Shown in pieces: positions 1-9,079 of a stretch of DNA of 64,000 nucleotides (position 1 is the first letter of the stretch; the number at the start of each line of letters is the position of its first letter). The notes below the pieces were generated by a model that worked only from the letters and a program-made list of their open reading frames with translations, had not been told where the DNA came from and ran no database searches. The position numbers and the translations under genes are program-made. This DNA comes from Acidobacteriota bacterium (GTDB taxonomy: Bacteria > Acidobacteriota > Vicinamibacteria > Vicinamibacterales > UBA2999). The DNA lies in the NCBI GenBank assembly GCA_020851565.1, contig JADZCN010000030.1, positions 38,374-102,373 on the forward strand, written 5' to 3'.

Positions 1-255
1 GCGGAAAGCCCGCTCGCCCACACCCTGCCGCTCGTCGCCGGCGACGCCTCGCGCCTCGACCGCGCGCACCTCGCCGCCACCGTGGAGCGCCTGGGCCGGC
101 TGGCGCGCACCGAGCCGATGGGCAGCGCGACGTTGCTGGGCGTGCTGCTTCGCCTCGAGACACAGGCGCGCGACCTCAGGGCCGTGGCGTGGGGCGCCGC
201 GCTCGGTACCCCTCCCGCCCTGCGCAGGCAGCAGCTGGTGACACCGTGGCACTGA
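1..255 (+). CDS. A/V-type ATPase subunit C (AC39-like), 3' end
   Basis: The window opens inside a reading frame that runs from base 1 to a TGA at 253. The visible 84 residues end with a Leu/Arg-rich helix (LLRLETQARDLRAVAWGAAL) resembling the C-terminal helix of A/V-ATPase subunit C, the central-stalk socket that couples the V1 rotor to the membrane ring. The 5' part lies outside the window. Its end overlaps the likely start of subunit F, as expected for the conserved C-F-A-B-D order. The call rests on both the helix and the operon position. Confidence 0.7.
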   Translation, partial: AESPLAHTLPLVAGDASRLDRAHLAATVERLGRLARTEPMGSATLLGVLLRLETQARDLRAVAWGAALGTPPALRRQQLVTPWH

Positions 256-572
256 AGGTGAAGGTCGTGTGCCGTCCCACGCTCGCCGCGGGCTTCGAGC
301 TCGCCGGGCTCGCGGTCACGTCCGCCACGGACGCCTCCGCCGCCGGCGACCAGCTGATGCGCCTCGCCGCGGACCCGCATGTCGGCATGGTGCTCGTGGA
401 CGATGGGCTCTATCGGTTGTTGCCAGCGGACTTGAAGGCCCGCCTCGATCGACAGGCCCTGCCGGTCGTCGCGCCCATCCCCGCGCCCGACTGGGATGCG
501 CGCATCGCCGCCGAGGCCTACATCCTCGAGATCCTGCGGCAGGCCATCGGCTACCGCGTGAGGCCTCGATGA
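246..572 (+). CDS. A/V-type ATP synthase subunit F
   Basis: Small central-stalk subunit of the rotary A/V-type ATPase. The protein is about 108 residues and begins with a beta strand followed by a GFELAGL segment, matching the usual subunit F opening (a short strand, then GFrLAGv). A GMVLVDDGLY segment follows at mid-length. I chose the GTG at 246, which overlaps the end of subunit C; a GTG at 258 is equally plausible. An upstream ATG at 189 would add a tail coded inside subunit C and is unlikely. The gene ends in an ATGA overlap with subunit A, so the two are probably translationally coupled. Confidence 0.75.
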   Translation: MALKVKVVCRPTLAAGFELAGLAVTSATDASAAGDQLMRLAADPHVGMVLVDDGLYRLLPADLKARLDRQALPVVAPIPAPDWDARIAAEAYILEILRQAIGYRVRPR

Positions 573-2329
573 CCGCCGGGACGCTGACGCGCGTGGTGGG
601 GGCGCTGGCCGAGGCGACGGGCCTGGGTGGGGTGGCGCTCCACGAGCTCGTGCGGGTCGGGGACGCCGCGCTGCTGGGCGAGGTCCTGCGCGTGAGCGGC
701 GACGTCGCCACACTGCAGGTGTTCGAGGAGACCACCGGGCTGCGCGTCGGCGAGCCGGTGGTGCGCGAGCAGCTGCCGCTGGCCATCGAGCTGGGCCCGG
801 GACTGCTCGGCCAGGTGATCGACGGCATCGGGCGCCCACTCGGACGACTGGCCGTCCTGAGCGGCACGTTCATCCAGCCAGGCGCCGCACCGCCAACGCT
901 GGATCGCGACGCTCGCTTTGCCTTCGAGCCCGCCCGAGCGGTGGGCGATCTCGTCGAGGCAGGCGACGTGCTCGGAACCGTGGCGGATCGTGGCGGCTTC
1001 CCGTTCAAGCTGCTCGTCCCGCCGGGGCGATCGGGCATCGTGCGCCACGTGCGCGCGGGTGATGTGGGCCTTCTCGATCCGGTCGTGACCCTGGACGCGG
1101 GTGATCCGATCACGCTCCTTCAGCGATGGCCCGTGCGCCGCCCGCGGCCCGCCGGCGCGCGCGTGGCCGCGGATCGGCCCTTCCTGACCGGCCAGCGCAT
1201 CTTCGACTTCCTGTTCCCCGTGGCCGAAGGCGGCACCGTGGCCGTCCCCGGCGGCTTCGGCACCGGCAAGACGGTCATCGAGCAGGCGCTGGCCAAGTTC
1301 GGTGATGCCGACGTCGTCGTCTATGTCGGGTGCGGCGAGCGCGGCAACGAGATGGCCGAGGTGCTGCACGAGTTCGCGAGACTGGTGGACCCGCGCGCGG
1401 GCCGCTCCGTGATGGATCGGACGGTGCTCGTCGTCAACACCAGCAACATGCCGGTGGCGGCGCGGGAGTCGTCCGTCTATGTGGGGCTCACCGTGGCGGA
1501 GTTCTTCCGCGACATGGGCTACCGGGTGGCCGTGATGGCCGACAGCCTGTCGCGATGGGCCGAGGCGCTCCGCGAGGTGGGCTCACGCCTGCAGGAGATG
1601 CCCGGCGAGGAGGGCTACCCCACTTCGCTGGCCAGCCGTGCCGCGAAGCTCCACGAGCGCGCGGGCCGGGTGCGCTGCCTGGGCCGACCCGAGCGGCACG
1701 GCAGCATCACGCTCATCAGCGCGGTGTCGCCCCCGGGGGGCGATTTCTCCGAGCCCGTCACCCAGGCCTGCCTGCGCGTGACGAGCGCCTTGTGGGCCCT
1801 CGACGCCGCCCTCGCGCACCAGCGCCAGTTCCCGGCCGTTGACTGGTCCACGAGCTACAGCCTGGATGCCCAGGCGATGGTGGAGTACCTCGACCAGCAG
1901 GTGGAGCCGCGATGGTCCGCCGCCCGGGCGCGCGCGCTCGATCTCCTGCAGCGCGATGCCGAACTGCGCGAGGTGGCCAGCGTCGTCGGGCCCGATGCGC
2001 TCGAGGACAAGGATCGCCTGCTGCTGGCCGCGGCGGCCGCGCTCCGCGAGTTCGTGCTCGGGCAGAGCGCCTTCGATCCGAACGACGCCTTTTCCCCTCC
2101 GGCCAAGACATTCGTGCTGGCCGAAGCGGCCCTTGCGCTCTTCGAGCGGGGCGCGGCAGCGTTGGCCGCGGGCCGATCGTTTGCCGACCTTCCCATCGAC
2201 GCGGTTCGCCGGGCACTGGCAGGGCTGCGCGACGCGGCGGCGGATGGCCTGGATGAGAGCCGGAAGGCCGTGCACGAGGCGCTTGCCGCCCTGTCCGCGC
2301 CAGGCGTGGCGGAGGGAGGCGACGCATGA
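569..2329 (+). CDS. atpA: A/V-type ATP synthase catalytic subunit A
   Basis: Catalytic ATP-binding subunit of the V1/A1 headpiece, 586 residues, the normal family length. The Walker A motif GGFGTGKT is at residues 228-235. The non-homologous insert that separates A from F-type beta lies before it, and the VVYVGCGERGNEM and ADSLSRWAEALRE segments follow as in A subunits. The start ATG overlaps the stop of subunit F and the stop overlaps the start of subunit B (ATGA). Whether the enzyme moves H+ or Na+ and makes or spends ATP depends on the c-ring gene, which is upstream of the window. Confidence 0.96.
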   Translation: MTAGTLTRVVGALAEATGLGGVALHELVRVGDAALLGEVLRVSGDVATLQVFEETTGLRVGEPVVREQLPLAIELGPGLLGQVIDGIGRPLGRLAVLSGTFIQPGAAPPTLDRDARFAFEPARAVGDLVEAGDVLGTVADRGGFPFKLLVPPGRSGIVRHVRAGDVGLLDPVVTLDAGDPITLLQRWPVRRPRPAGARVAADRPFLTGQRIFDFLFPVAEGGTVAVPGGFGTGKTVIEQALAKFGDADVVVYVGCGERGNEMAEVLHEFARLVDPRAGRSVMDRTVLVVNTSNMPVAARESSVYVGLTVAEFFRDMGYRVAVMADSLSRWAEALREVGSRLQEMPGEEGYPTSLASRAAKLHERAGRVRCLGRPERHGSITLISAVSPPGGDFSEPVTQACLRVTSALWALDAALAHQRQFPAVDWSTSYSLDAQAMVEYLDQQVEPRWSAARARALDLLQRDAELREVASVVGPDALEDKDRLLLAAAAALREFVLGQSAFDPNDAFSPPAKTFVLAEAALALFERGAAALAAGRSFADLPIDAVRRALAGLRDAAADGLDESRKAVHEALAALSAPGVAEGGDA

Positions 2330-3723
2330 GCCTGGCACGCACCTATCGCGGCGCGCGCGCGGCTGCGGGGCCCCTCGTGTACCTCTCGGGCGTGCAGCGC
2401 GCCGCGCTCGGGGAGTGGGTCTCGGTGGAGTCGCCCGGGCAGCCGCCGCTGCGCGGGCAGGTCATCGACGCAGGCCGCGACGTCACGGTGGTCCAGGTGC
2501 TGGAGGAGACGCTCGGCCTCGCCCCGGCATCCGTGCGCATCACGCTTACGGGCGATCTGGCGAGCGCGGTCGTGGGCCGCGATCTGCTGGGCCGCGCACT
2601 CGGTGGCGTCGGCACGCCTCGCGACGGCCTGCCACCGCCGATTGGTGAAGCCATCGCCCCGCTCTGGGGTGCGCCCATCAACCCCACGCGACGCCTGCCG
2701 CCAAGGGACTTCATCGAGACCGGCATCTCGGCCATCGACGGCCTGAACACCCTGGTGCGCGGGCAGAAGCTGCCGGTCTTCTCGGGACCGGGCCTTCCTG
2801 CGCTGGAACTGGCCGCGACGATCGTCGAGCACGCGCGCGCACCGCGCGACGAGCCGTTCGCCGTGGTGTTCGTGGCCATCGGCATCACCGAGCGCGAGAC
2901 GCGAACGTTCCTCGAGCGCTTCCAGCACGGCGGCGCGCTCGAGCGCAGCGTGCTGTACCTGAACCAGGCGCAGGACCCCACCATCGAGCGGCTGCTCGCG
3001 CCGCGCGCGGCGCTGGCGGAGGCCGAGCACCTCGCGTTCGTCCACGGCCTGCAGGTGCTGGTCGTGATGGCCGACATCACGCACTACTGCGAGGCGCTCC
3101 GCGAGGTCGCTGCGGCTCGCGAGGAGGTGCCGGGCCGGCGCGGATACCCCGGCTACATGTACACCGACCTGGCGTCCATCTTCGAGCGCGCCGGCGTGAT
3201 CGAGGGTTCGCCGGGCAGCGTGACGCAGCTCCCCATCCTGACGATGCCGGATGATGACATCACGCATCCCATCCCGGACCTCACGGGCTACATCACCGAG
3301 GGGCAGGTGGTGCTCAGCCGCGAGCTGCAGCGGCGCGGCGTCTTCCCGCCCATCGACGTGCTGCCCTCGCTCTCGCGGTTGATGAACGCGGGCATCGGCG
3401 CGGCCCATACGGTGCCCGAGCATCGCAAGTGGGCCGACCAGCTCTACACCATCTACGCCCGAGGCCGCGAAGCCCGGATGATGGTGGCCATCGTCGGCGA
3501 GTCGGGCCTCATGCCCGCGGACCGGCGGGCACTGGCGTTTGCCGAGGCGTTCGAGCGCACGCTGGTTGGACAGGGTGCCGAACGCCGGAGCCTGGCGGAC
3601 ACCATAGAGGCCGGCTGGCGGCTGCTGGACCGCCTGCCGCCCGAAGACCTCTTGAAGCTGACGCCGGCCATGCTTGCCGGCCGCGAGCAGCAGCGGCGGG
3701 CGGCGGCGGAGGACCGGTCATGA
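2326..3723 (+). CDS. atpB: A/V-type ATP synthase regulatory subunit B
   Basis: Non-catalytic nucleotide-binding subunit that alternates with subunit A in the hexamer; 465 residues, normal length. As expected for B it lacks a working P-loop: the equivalent region reads LPVFSGPGLPALELAA. The GISAIDGLNTLVRGQKLP and RGYPGYMYTDLA motifs are typical of the family. It is coupled by ATGA overlaps to subunit A upstream and subunit D downstream, so all headpiece subunits come from one message. Confidence 0.95.
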   Translation: MSLARTYRGARAAAGPLVYLSGVQRAALGEWVSVESPGQPPLRGQVIDAGRDVTVVQVLEETLGLAPASVRITLTGDLASAVVGRDLLGRALGGVGTPRDGLPPPIGEAIAPLWGAPINPTRRLPPRDFIETGISAIDGLNTLVRGQKLPVFSGPGLPALELAATIVEHARAPRDEPFAVVFVAIGITERETRTFLERFQHGGALERSVLYLNQAQDPTIERLLAPRAALAEAEHLAFVHGLQVLVVMADITHYCEALREVAAAREEVPGRRGYPGYMYTDLASIFERAGVIEGSPGSVTQLPILTMPDDDITHPIPDLTGYITEGQVVLSRELQRRGVFPPIDVLPSLSRLMNAGIGAAHTVPEHRKWADQLYTIYARGREARMMVAIVGESGLMPADRRALAFAEAFERTLVGQGAERRSLADTIEAGWRLLDRLPPEDLLKLTPAMLAGREQQRRAAAEDRS

Positions 3724-4358
3724 CGCGCGGATCGCGAGCCCCGGCCACACGCTCCAGCCTGATGAGGTCACGGCGCCGCCTGGCGCAGGTGCGGAAGGGC
3801 GCGGCGCTCCTCAAGCGCAAGCGTGAGTCGTTGGTGGACGAGTTGTTCAGCCGCGCGCGCAAAGCCGTCACCTCGCGCGAAGGCATCGACGCGCAGGCGC
3901 GCGAGGCGTGGAAGGCGTTGTGGGAGGCGCTGGCCGCGCAGGGCGCCGAAGGGCTGGCGCCGCTCGGCTGGCCGATGCGCGAGATCGAGGTGGACCTCGA
4001 GGCCGTGGAGTTGTGGGGCCTGAAGGTCGTGGAGCTGGCCCATCGGCCGTCGGTGGTGCGAGGCCTGGCCGCGCGCGGCGTGTTGCCCGCGGCCGGCGAG
4101 GCAGCAGCCGAGGAAGCCGCCCGCGGCTTCGAGACGCTGATCGAGCAGCTGCTCGACGCGGCGCCACAGGAGCACCTCATGCGCCGCCTGGGACAGGTGC
4201 TGTCGCGGACGACGCGGCTGGTGAACACGCTGGAGCAGCGCGTGGCGACGGAACTCTCGTCCGAGCTCTCGTCGATCCAGCGGACGCTCGAGGAACGCGA
4301 GCGCGAAGAACACCTGCGCGTGAAGAGGCTGATCGCGCGACGGGCCAGGGGGGATTAG
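3720..4358 (+). CDS. A/V-type ATP synthase subunit D (central shaft)
   Basis: Rotor shaft of the headpiece, the counterpart of F-type gamma; 212 residues. The N-terminal helix contains the family pattern of a Leu/Lys-rich segment (LAQVRKGAALLKRKRESLV) and the C-terminal helix is a long coiled coil ending RRTLEEREREEHLRVKRL-like. The ATG overlaps the stop of subunit B. It is the last gene of the ATPase operon here: an octamer array and a different gene start within 60 bases. Confidence 0.92.
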   Translation: MTRGSRAPATRSSLMRSRRRLAQVRKGAALLKRKRESLVDELFSRARKAVTSREGIDAQAREAWKALWEALAAQGAEGLAPLGWPMREIEVDLEAVELWGLKVVELAHRPSVVRGLAARGVLPAAGEAAAEEAARGFETLIEQLLDAAPQEHLMRRLGQVLSRTTRLVNTLEQRVATELSSELSSIQRTLEEREREEHLRVKRLIARRARGD

Positions 4359-4366
4359 GATGGCGG

Positions 4367-4398
4367 GGTGCAGGGGTGCAGGGGTGCAGGGGTGCAGG
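4367..4398 (+). repeat. Octamer array GGTGCAGG, 4 units
   Basis: Four perfect copies of GGTGCAGG, then degenerate copies to about 4418. It starts 8 bases after the ATPase subunit D stop and runs up to the start of the next gene. The unit is the reverse complement of the array at 14213-14292. Confidence 0.9.
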
Positions 4399-4418
4399 GT
4401 GCGAGGTGCGGGGTGCTG

Positions 4419-6041
4419 ATGGTGGGTAGTCGCTTGTTGCAGATGGTCGTGGCCGTCACGCTGGTGACAGGGGCGTGGGCGGCGGGGCGGGCCGAGCAGG
4501 GACCGCCGCCGGCGCCGTTCGCCCCTGGGCTCGAGGCGTTCGACGTCGTCATCCGCAACGCGCGCGTGCTGGATGGCACAGGCAATCCCTGGTATCGCGC
4601 GGACATCGGCATCCGCGGTGACCGCATCGCGGCCGTGGGAGCGCTGCCCAATGCGATGGGCGAGACCTTCCTCGATGCGAAGGACCGCTACGTCACGCCC
4701 GGCTTCATCGATGTCCACTCGCACGCCGGCCCCGGCCTGCTCACCGAACAGCTCAGGCACGGCCATCCGGTGCTGGCGCAGGGCATCACGACCGTCTTCG
4801 TCAATCCTGACGGCGGCGGGCCCGTGGACCTCAGGACGCAGCGCGCCACCTACGAGAAACAGGGCATCGGGCCGAACGTCGGGCTCTTCGTGCCGCACGG
4901 CTCCATCCGCCAGCAGGTCATGGGCATGTCGGACCGGGATCCGGATGCCGGCGAGGTGGCGAAGATGGCCGAGCTCGCGCGGCAGGGCATGCTGGCCGGC
5001 GCGCTGGGCCTGTCGAGCGGCCTCTACTACGCGCCCGGCAGCTACTCGAAGACCGCGGAGGTCGTGGCCATCGCGAGGGCCACGGCACCCTTCGGAGGTG
5101 TCTACTCCAGCCATATCCGCGACGAGGCGGACTACACCATCGGCGTCGTCGCGGCGGTGGACGAAGTGATTGCCGTCGCCGAGCAGGCGGGCGTCATCGG
5201 TGTGGTGTCGCACATGAAGGCGCTGGGACCCGGCAGCTGGGGCCTGTCGAAGACGCTGGTGGAGCACATCGAGGCCGCCCGCACACGCGGGGTGCAGGTG
5301 TTTGCCGACCAGTACGCCTATGAGGCGAGCGGCACGGGCATTGTCGGCGCGCTGATGCCGCGATCCGCCCAGGTCGGTGGCCGCGACGCGATGATGAAGC
5401 GCATCCGCGGCGAGCTGCGCGAGGAGATCCGCGAAGCGGTGAAGACGAACATCGCGCGGCGCGGCGGCGCCGACACGCTGATGGTGAGCCGTTACGCGGC
5501 GGACCCGTCCTTCGAGGGCCAGCGCCTCTCGGAGCTCGCCGCGAAGGCCGGCGTGGCGCCGGAGGAGTACGCCCTGCAGATGCTCGAGAAGGGCGACGCC
5601 AGCCTCGTGTCCTTCAACATGTCCGAGGACGACATCGAGCACATCATGCGGCAGCCGTGGACGATGACGTGCACGGACGGCGACCTTGTGCCGATGGGCC
5701 AGGGCAAGCCGCACCCGCGCGCCTACGGCGCGTTCCCGCGCAAGCTGAAGCGCTACGTCCGCGAGCGCGGCGCCATCGGCCTCGCGGAGGCCATTCGCAC
5801 GATGACGTCACTTCCCGCCACCGTGTTCGGCCTGAAGGACCGCGGGCAGATCCGCGTGGGCGCGTACGCGGACCTGCTGATCTTCGACCTCGCGCAGGTG
5901 AACGACGCCGCCACCTACCAGGATCCCCATCAGCTGGCCGAGGGGATGACCGACATCCTCGTCAACGGCCGCTGGGCGCGCAGGGATGGGCAGTTCATCG
6001 CCACGCTGGCAGGGCGCGTCGTCGTCCCGGTACGGCGCTAG
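4419..6041 (+). CDS. Exported N-acyl-D-amino-acid deacylase family amidohydrolase
   Basis: Predicted to hydrolyse N-acyl-D-amino acids or similar amides using one or two metal ions in an amidohydrolase barrel. After a hydrophobic N-terminus (residues about 8-22) come the IRNARVLDGTG opening, the GFIDVHSHAG metal motif, SSHIRDEADY, a SHMKALG histidine segment and a late TDGDLVP aspartate. The 540-residue length suits D-aminoacylases. I use the ATG at 4419: the frame is open upstream to 4368, but that part is coded by the octamer array. Stop codons of this gene and the opposing gene share a CTAG. Confidence 0.85.
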   Translation: MVGSRLLQMVVAVTLVTGAWAAGRAEQGPPPAPFAPGLEAFDVVIRNARVLDGTGNPWYRADIGIRGDRIAAVGALPNAMGETFLDAKDRYVTPGFIDVHSHAGPGLLTEQLRHGHPVLAQGITTVFVNPDGGGPVDLRTQRATYEKQGIGPNVGLFVPHGSIRQQVMGMSDRDPDAGEVAKMAELARQGMLAGALGLSSGLYYAPGSYSKTAEVVAIARATAPFGGVYSSHIRDEADYTIGVVAAVDEVIAVAEQAGVIGVVSHMKALGPGSWGLSKTLVEHIEAARTRGVQVFADQYAYEASGTGIVGALMPRSAQVGGRDAMMKRIRGELREEIREAVKTNIARRGGADTLMVSRYAADPSFEGQRLSELAAKAGVAPEEYALQMLEKGDASLVSFNMSEDDIEHIMRQPWTMTCTDGDLVPMGQGKPHPRAYGAFPRKLKRYVRERGAIGLAEAIRTMTSLPATVFGLKDRGQIRVGAYADLLIFDLAQVNDAATYQDPHQLAEGMTDILVNGRWARRDGQFIATLAGRVVVPVRR

Positions 6042-6466
6042 CCGCGCTTGCCCTCGATGACGATCACCGGGTCCTCGAGCCTGGTTTCGGTCGCGCCCTC
6101 GACGAGCCAGACCTCGTACTTGTAGGAAGCGTTCTCGACGCCCGTGGGCACGAGCGCACCGATCGTGCGCCGCGGCCGGCGGTCGTCTTTGGGCCGCCGC
6201 TCCGTGAACGGGCTGTTCTCGCGATCGAACCGGAGCTCGATATGGGCATCCCGCGGGAGCGGCGTCTCCTCCTCGATGTGCCAGCGCATGGGCATGAGCC
6301 GCTTGAGCCTGACGGTCTGGTCGCCCGTCGTGCTCCGCCATCCGCTCGAATCCTTGCGGACGGTGATGATCGTGTGCCTCCCGGAGGCGGCGAACGCCCG
6401 CAACCCGAAGGCGCCGGCGCCGAGGCCGACCAGCAGGGAGAGGAACGATGCCATTTCGATGCTCAT
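6038..6466 (-). CDS. Small membrane-anchored protein of unknown function
   Basis: A 142-residue protein not recognised. Residues about 5-25 form one hydrophobic segment (FLSLLVGLGAGAFGLRAFAA), then a soluble domain rich in beta strands and charged residues. Its ATG overlaps the TGA of the kinase gene upstream (ATGA), so it is probably co-translated with the kinase. It could be a substrate, sensor or stabiliser of the kinase, but nothing in the sequence shows which. Confidence 0.7.
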   Translation of the reverse strand: MSIEMASFLSLLVGLGAGAFGLRAFAASGRHTIITVRKDSSGWRSTTGDQTVRLKRLMPMRWHIEEETPLPRDAHIELRFDRENSPFTERRPKDDRRPRRTIGALVPTGVENASYKYEVWLVEGATETRLEDPVIVIEGKRG

Positions 6467-9036
6467 GGGGGAGCTCCTTTGTGTTGGCCCGACGCCAGCA
6501 GGGCGTCGAACGCCGGGAGGCGGCGCAGGGACTCGAGGTCCTCTTCGGCCGCCACGAGGGACGGGCTGTATCCGCCGTCGATGGCCTCCTTCAGCAAGGC
6601 CAGTGCCTCCGTGGCCTGTCCCGCCAGGGCGTGCACGACCGCGCTGGCGAAGCGCACGTGGATGTTCTCGGGTGCCAGGACGATCGCGCGACCCACGTGT
6701 ACCAGGGCGGCCTCGACGTCTCCGGACTTGGCGAGCAGCACCCCCAGTGAAGCCAGGCGCTCGGCATCCGTCGGGTTGACCTTCAGTTCGGCCTCGGCCA
6801 GCTTCACGGCCGTCTCGTACGCCGCGCGCGCGTCCCGTCGGCGGCCGAGCCGACGGTAGGCATCCCCGAGGTTGCGGTGGAAGTCAGGTTCGTTCGGCCG
6901 CAGTTCCACCGCTCTCTGGTACGCCTCGGCGGCACGCGCGTAATCACCCCGCTGGTAATGGATCGTACCGATGTTGCTGACGGCGCCCGGTGACGGTCGA
7001 ATGGCGATGGACCGCTCGTAGCTGGCGAGCGCGCGCTCGTTGTCTCCCAGGGTCTGGTAGACGGCGCCCAGCTGCTGATAGCCGTAGTGGTTGTCGGGCT
7101 GCAGCCGCGTCAGCTCCTCGAATGCCTGTGCGGCCTCCGGGTAGCGTCCGGCATTGAAGAGGGCGAGGCCGAGGTCGTTGTAGTGGCCCCAGTAGCCGGG
7201 GCGCAGATCGATGGCGCGCTGGAACTCCACGACCGCCTCGTCGATGCGGCCTTCGCGCGCGAGGACCTGTCCGAGTTGCCGCCTCGCTTCGTCGAAGTTC
7301 GGCCACAGGACCAGGGCATGCCGCAGTTCCTCGGCGGCCTCCGCCAGTCGCCCGCCCCCCGCGAGCACGACCGCCAGCGTGTACCGGACCTCGGGCCGGT
7401 CGGGAGCCAGCCGGAGTGCCGTCGTGCTGCTGTCGTTGGCCCGTGCCATCCACTGCGGATCACGCGTCTCGCCGTACTGCCGCCAGCAGGTCTCGGCCAG
7501 CGCCGCATGCGCGAGCCCGAATCGCGAATCGATCCGGATGGCCTCCGAGAAGGCGGCCACCGCCTTGTCGAGATTGCCCTGCACGTCACGGCGTTCGAGC
7601 AACGAGCGCCCCTGCCAGTAGGCCTCGAGGGCCGCGGGGCTCGCGGTGGGCGGAAGATCCGGGCGCACGGCGCGCAGCCCGGACACGTGGACGCGAAGAG
7701 CCGAAGTGACGGATTGCGCGAGCCGCGACTGGAGGTCGAAGATCTGGTTCAACGTACCCGGAAACGTCTCGGCCCAGGCAATCGAACGATCCGGCCGAAC
7801 GAGCGTCAGCGAGACGTGAAGGCGCTCCCCGGACTGTTGCACGCTGCCCTCGACGAGGAACGTCGCGCCCAGGTCCTTGACCAGCGCTTCCATATCGCGC
7901 GACCGCTCGCGGGCCTCCGCGACAGCCCCGCGAGAGAGCACGGTCACCCCTGGCAGCATCGCGAGGCTGGTGATCAGGCTGTCGGCAACACCCGCGGCGA
8001 TGTAGTCCCGGGACGAATCCGCGCCGAGGCTGCTGAGCGGAAGCACCGCCACCACCGGCACGGCGGCTGGCCCTGGCGCCACGGAGGCCGTCCGCTGCCG
8101 GAGCCATCCCACGAGGCCGCCCACGAGCGCCAGGAGCAGGGCCGCGGTCACCAGCGCCCGGCGTGTCAGCGGGCGCCGGGGGGCATGCGCCGTGCCATGC
8201 GTCGTCGTCGGCCGCGGTCGGAGCGCCCGCACCACGTCGTGTGCCGACGCGGGCCGCTGCCGCGGATTGCGCGCCAGCAGCGACGCGACGAGATCGTCGA
8301 GGTCTCCGGGGATGGCCGGCGCGACGCTTCGAAGCCGCGGCGCGTCCTGGGAGAGCATGACCTGCGCGAGCGCCAAGGCGTCGTGGCCGGGAAATGGCCG
8401 CCGGCCCGCGAGCATCTCGAACAGCATCACGCCCAGCGCGAAGAGGTCCGCGCGCGCGTCCACCTGGCCCGACACCCATTGCTCGGGCGCCGCGTACCCG
8501 GGCGTACCGACGATGTCACCGACGCTCGTGCCGCCTCCGGCCACGGTCGGGGCCGAGTCCGGCGGCAGCGTGCGCGCGACGCCGAAGTCGAGGATCTTGG
8601 TGCGGCCCTCGGGGGTGAGGATGACGTTGGCCGGCTTCAAGTCGCGGTGAACGACGCCGTGACGATGAGCGGCGTCGAGCGCGTCGGCCAGCTGGACGGT
8701 GATGTCCGTGGCCTCGGGAAGGGGCACGGCCCCGCGCGACAGCCGCGCCTGCAGCGTCTCCCCTTCCACGAACTCGAACACGATCACCACGTGCCCGTTG
8801 TGGTCGAGGACGTCGTGGACCGCGGCAATGCCGGGGTGCGTGAGGCTGGCCGCGGCGCGCGCCTCGCGCATGAGCCGCTCGCGTCCGCGCGTGTCCTGAT
8901 CGTCCGAGGCGCGAACCGTCTTGAGCGCGACGGGCCGGCCCAGGCGCGTGTCATCGGCGAGCCACACTTCGCCCATCCCGCCGGTGCCGAGCGGGCGCAC
9001 GACCCGATATGGACCGAGGGAAGTCCCAGGGATCAC
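6463..9036 (-). CDS. Membrane Ser/Thr protein kinase with FlgO-like and TPR domains
   Basis: Hanks-type kinase, 857 residues. The glycine loop is at residues 17-22, the catalytic Lys is K39 (VALK), HRDLKPAN lies near residue 135 and DFG follows, so the kinase looks active. One transmembrane helix near 295-315 separates the cytoplasmic kinase from a likely periplasmic part. That part has a FlgO-like segment (PVVAVLPLSSLGADSSRDYI) followed by about eight TPR repeats (NIGTIHYQRGDYARAAEAYQ is one). The start is a GTG. This architecture is common in Acidobacteriota. Targets are unknown. Confidence 0.9.
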   Translation of the reverse strand: MIPGTSLGPYRVVRPLGTGGMGEVWLADDTRLGRPVALKTVRASDDQDTRGRERLMREARAAASLTHPGIAAVHDVLDHNGHVVIVFEFVEGETLQARLSRGAVPLPEATDITVQLADALDAAHRHGVVHRDLKPANVILTPEGRTKILDFGVARTLPPDSAPTVAGGGTSVGDIVGTPGYAAPEQWVSGQVDARADLFALGVMLFEMLAGRRPFPGHDALALAQVMLSQDAPRLRSVAPAIPGDLDDLVASLLARNPRQRPASAHDVVRALRPRPTTTHGTAHAPRRPLTRRALVTAALLLALVGGLVGWLRQRTASVAPGPAAVPVVAVLPLSSLGADSSRDYIAAGVADSLITSLAMLPGVTVLSRGAVAEARERSRDMEALVKDLGATFLVEGSVQQSGERLHVSLTLVRPDRSIAWAETFPGTLNQIFDLQSRLAQSVTSALRVHVSGLRAVRPDLPPTASPAALEAYWQGRSLLERRDVQGNLDKAVAAFSEAIRIDSRFGLAHAALAETCWRQYGETRDPQWMARANDSSTTALRLAPDRPEVRYTLAVVLAGGGRLAEAAEELRHALVLWPNFDEARRQLGQVLAREGRIDEAVVEFQRAIDLRPGYWGHYNDLGLALFNAGRYPEAAQAFEELTRLQPDNHYGYQQLGAVYQTLGDNERALASYERSIAIRPSPGAVSNIGTIHYQRGDYARAAEAYQRAVELRPNEPDFHRNLGDAYRRLGRRRDARAAYETAVKLAEAELKVNPTDAERLASLGVLLAKSGDVEAALVHVGRAIVLAPENIHVRFASAVVHALAGQATEALALLKEAIDGGYSPSLVAAEEDLESLRRLPAFDALLASGQHKGAPP

Positions 9037-9079
9037 GATGCCCCCGCGCCGCCGCGGGCCGAGAATACCACGCAGCCGA

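Noticed and set aside
1855..3423. Long antisense open frame opposite the ATPase A/B genes
   Set aside because: High GC leaves antisense frames open; composition is Arg/His-rich, without motifs, and it lies opposite two well-supported genes. Similar antisense frames elsewhere were rejected on the same grounds.
4368..4418. Start of the D-aminoacylase inside the GGTGCAGG array
   Set aside because: The translated repeat would precede a normal signal peptide beginning at 4419.
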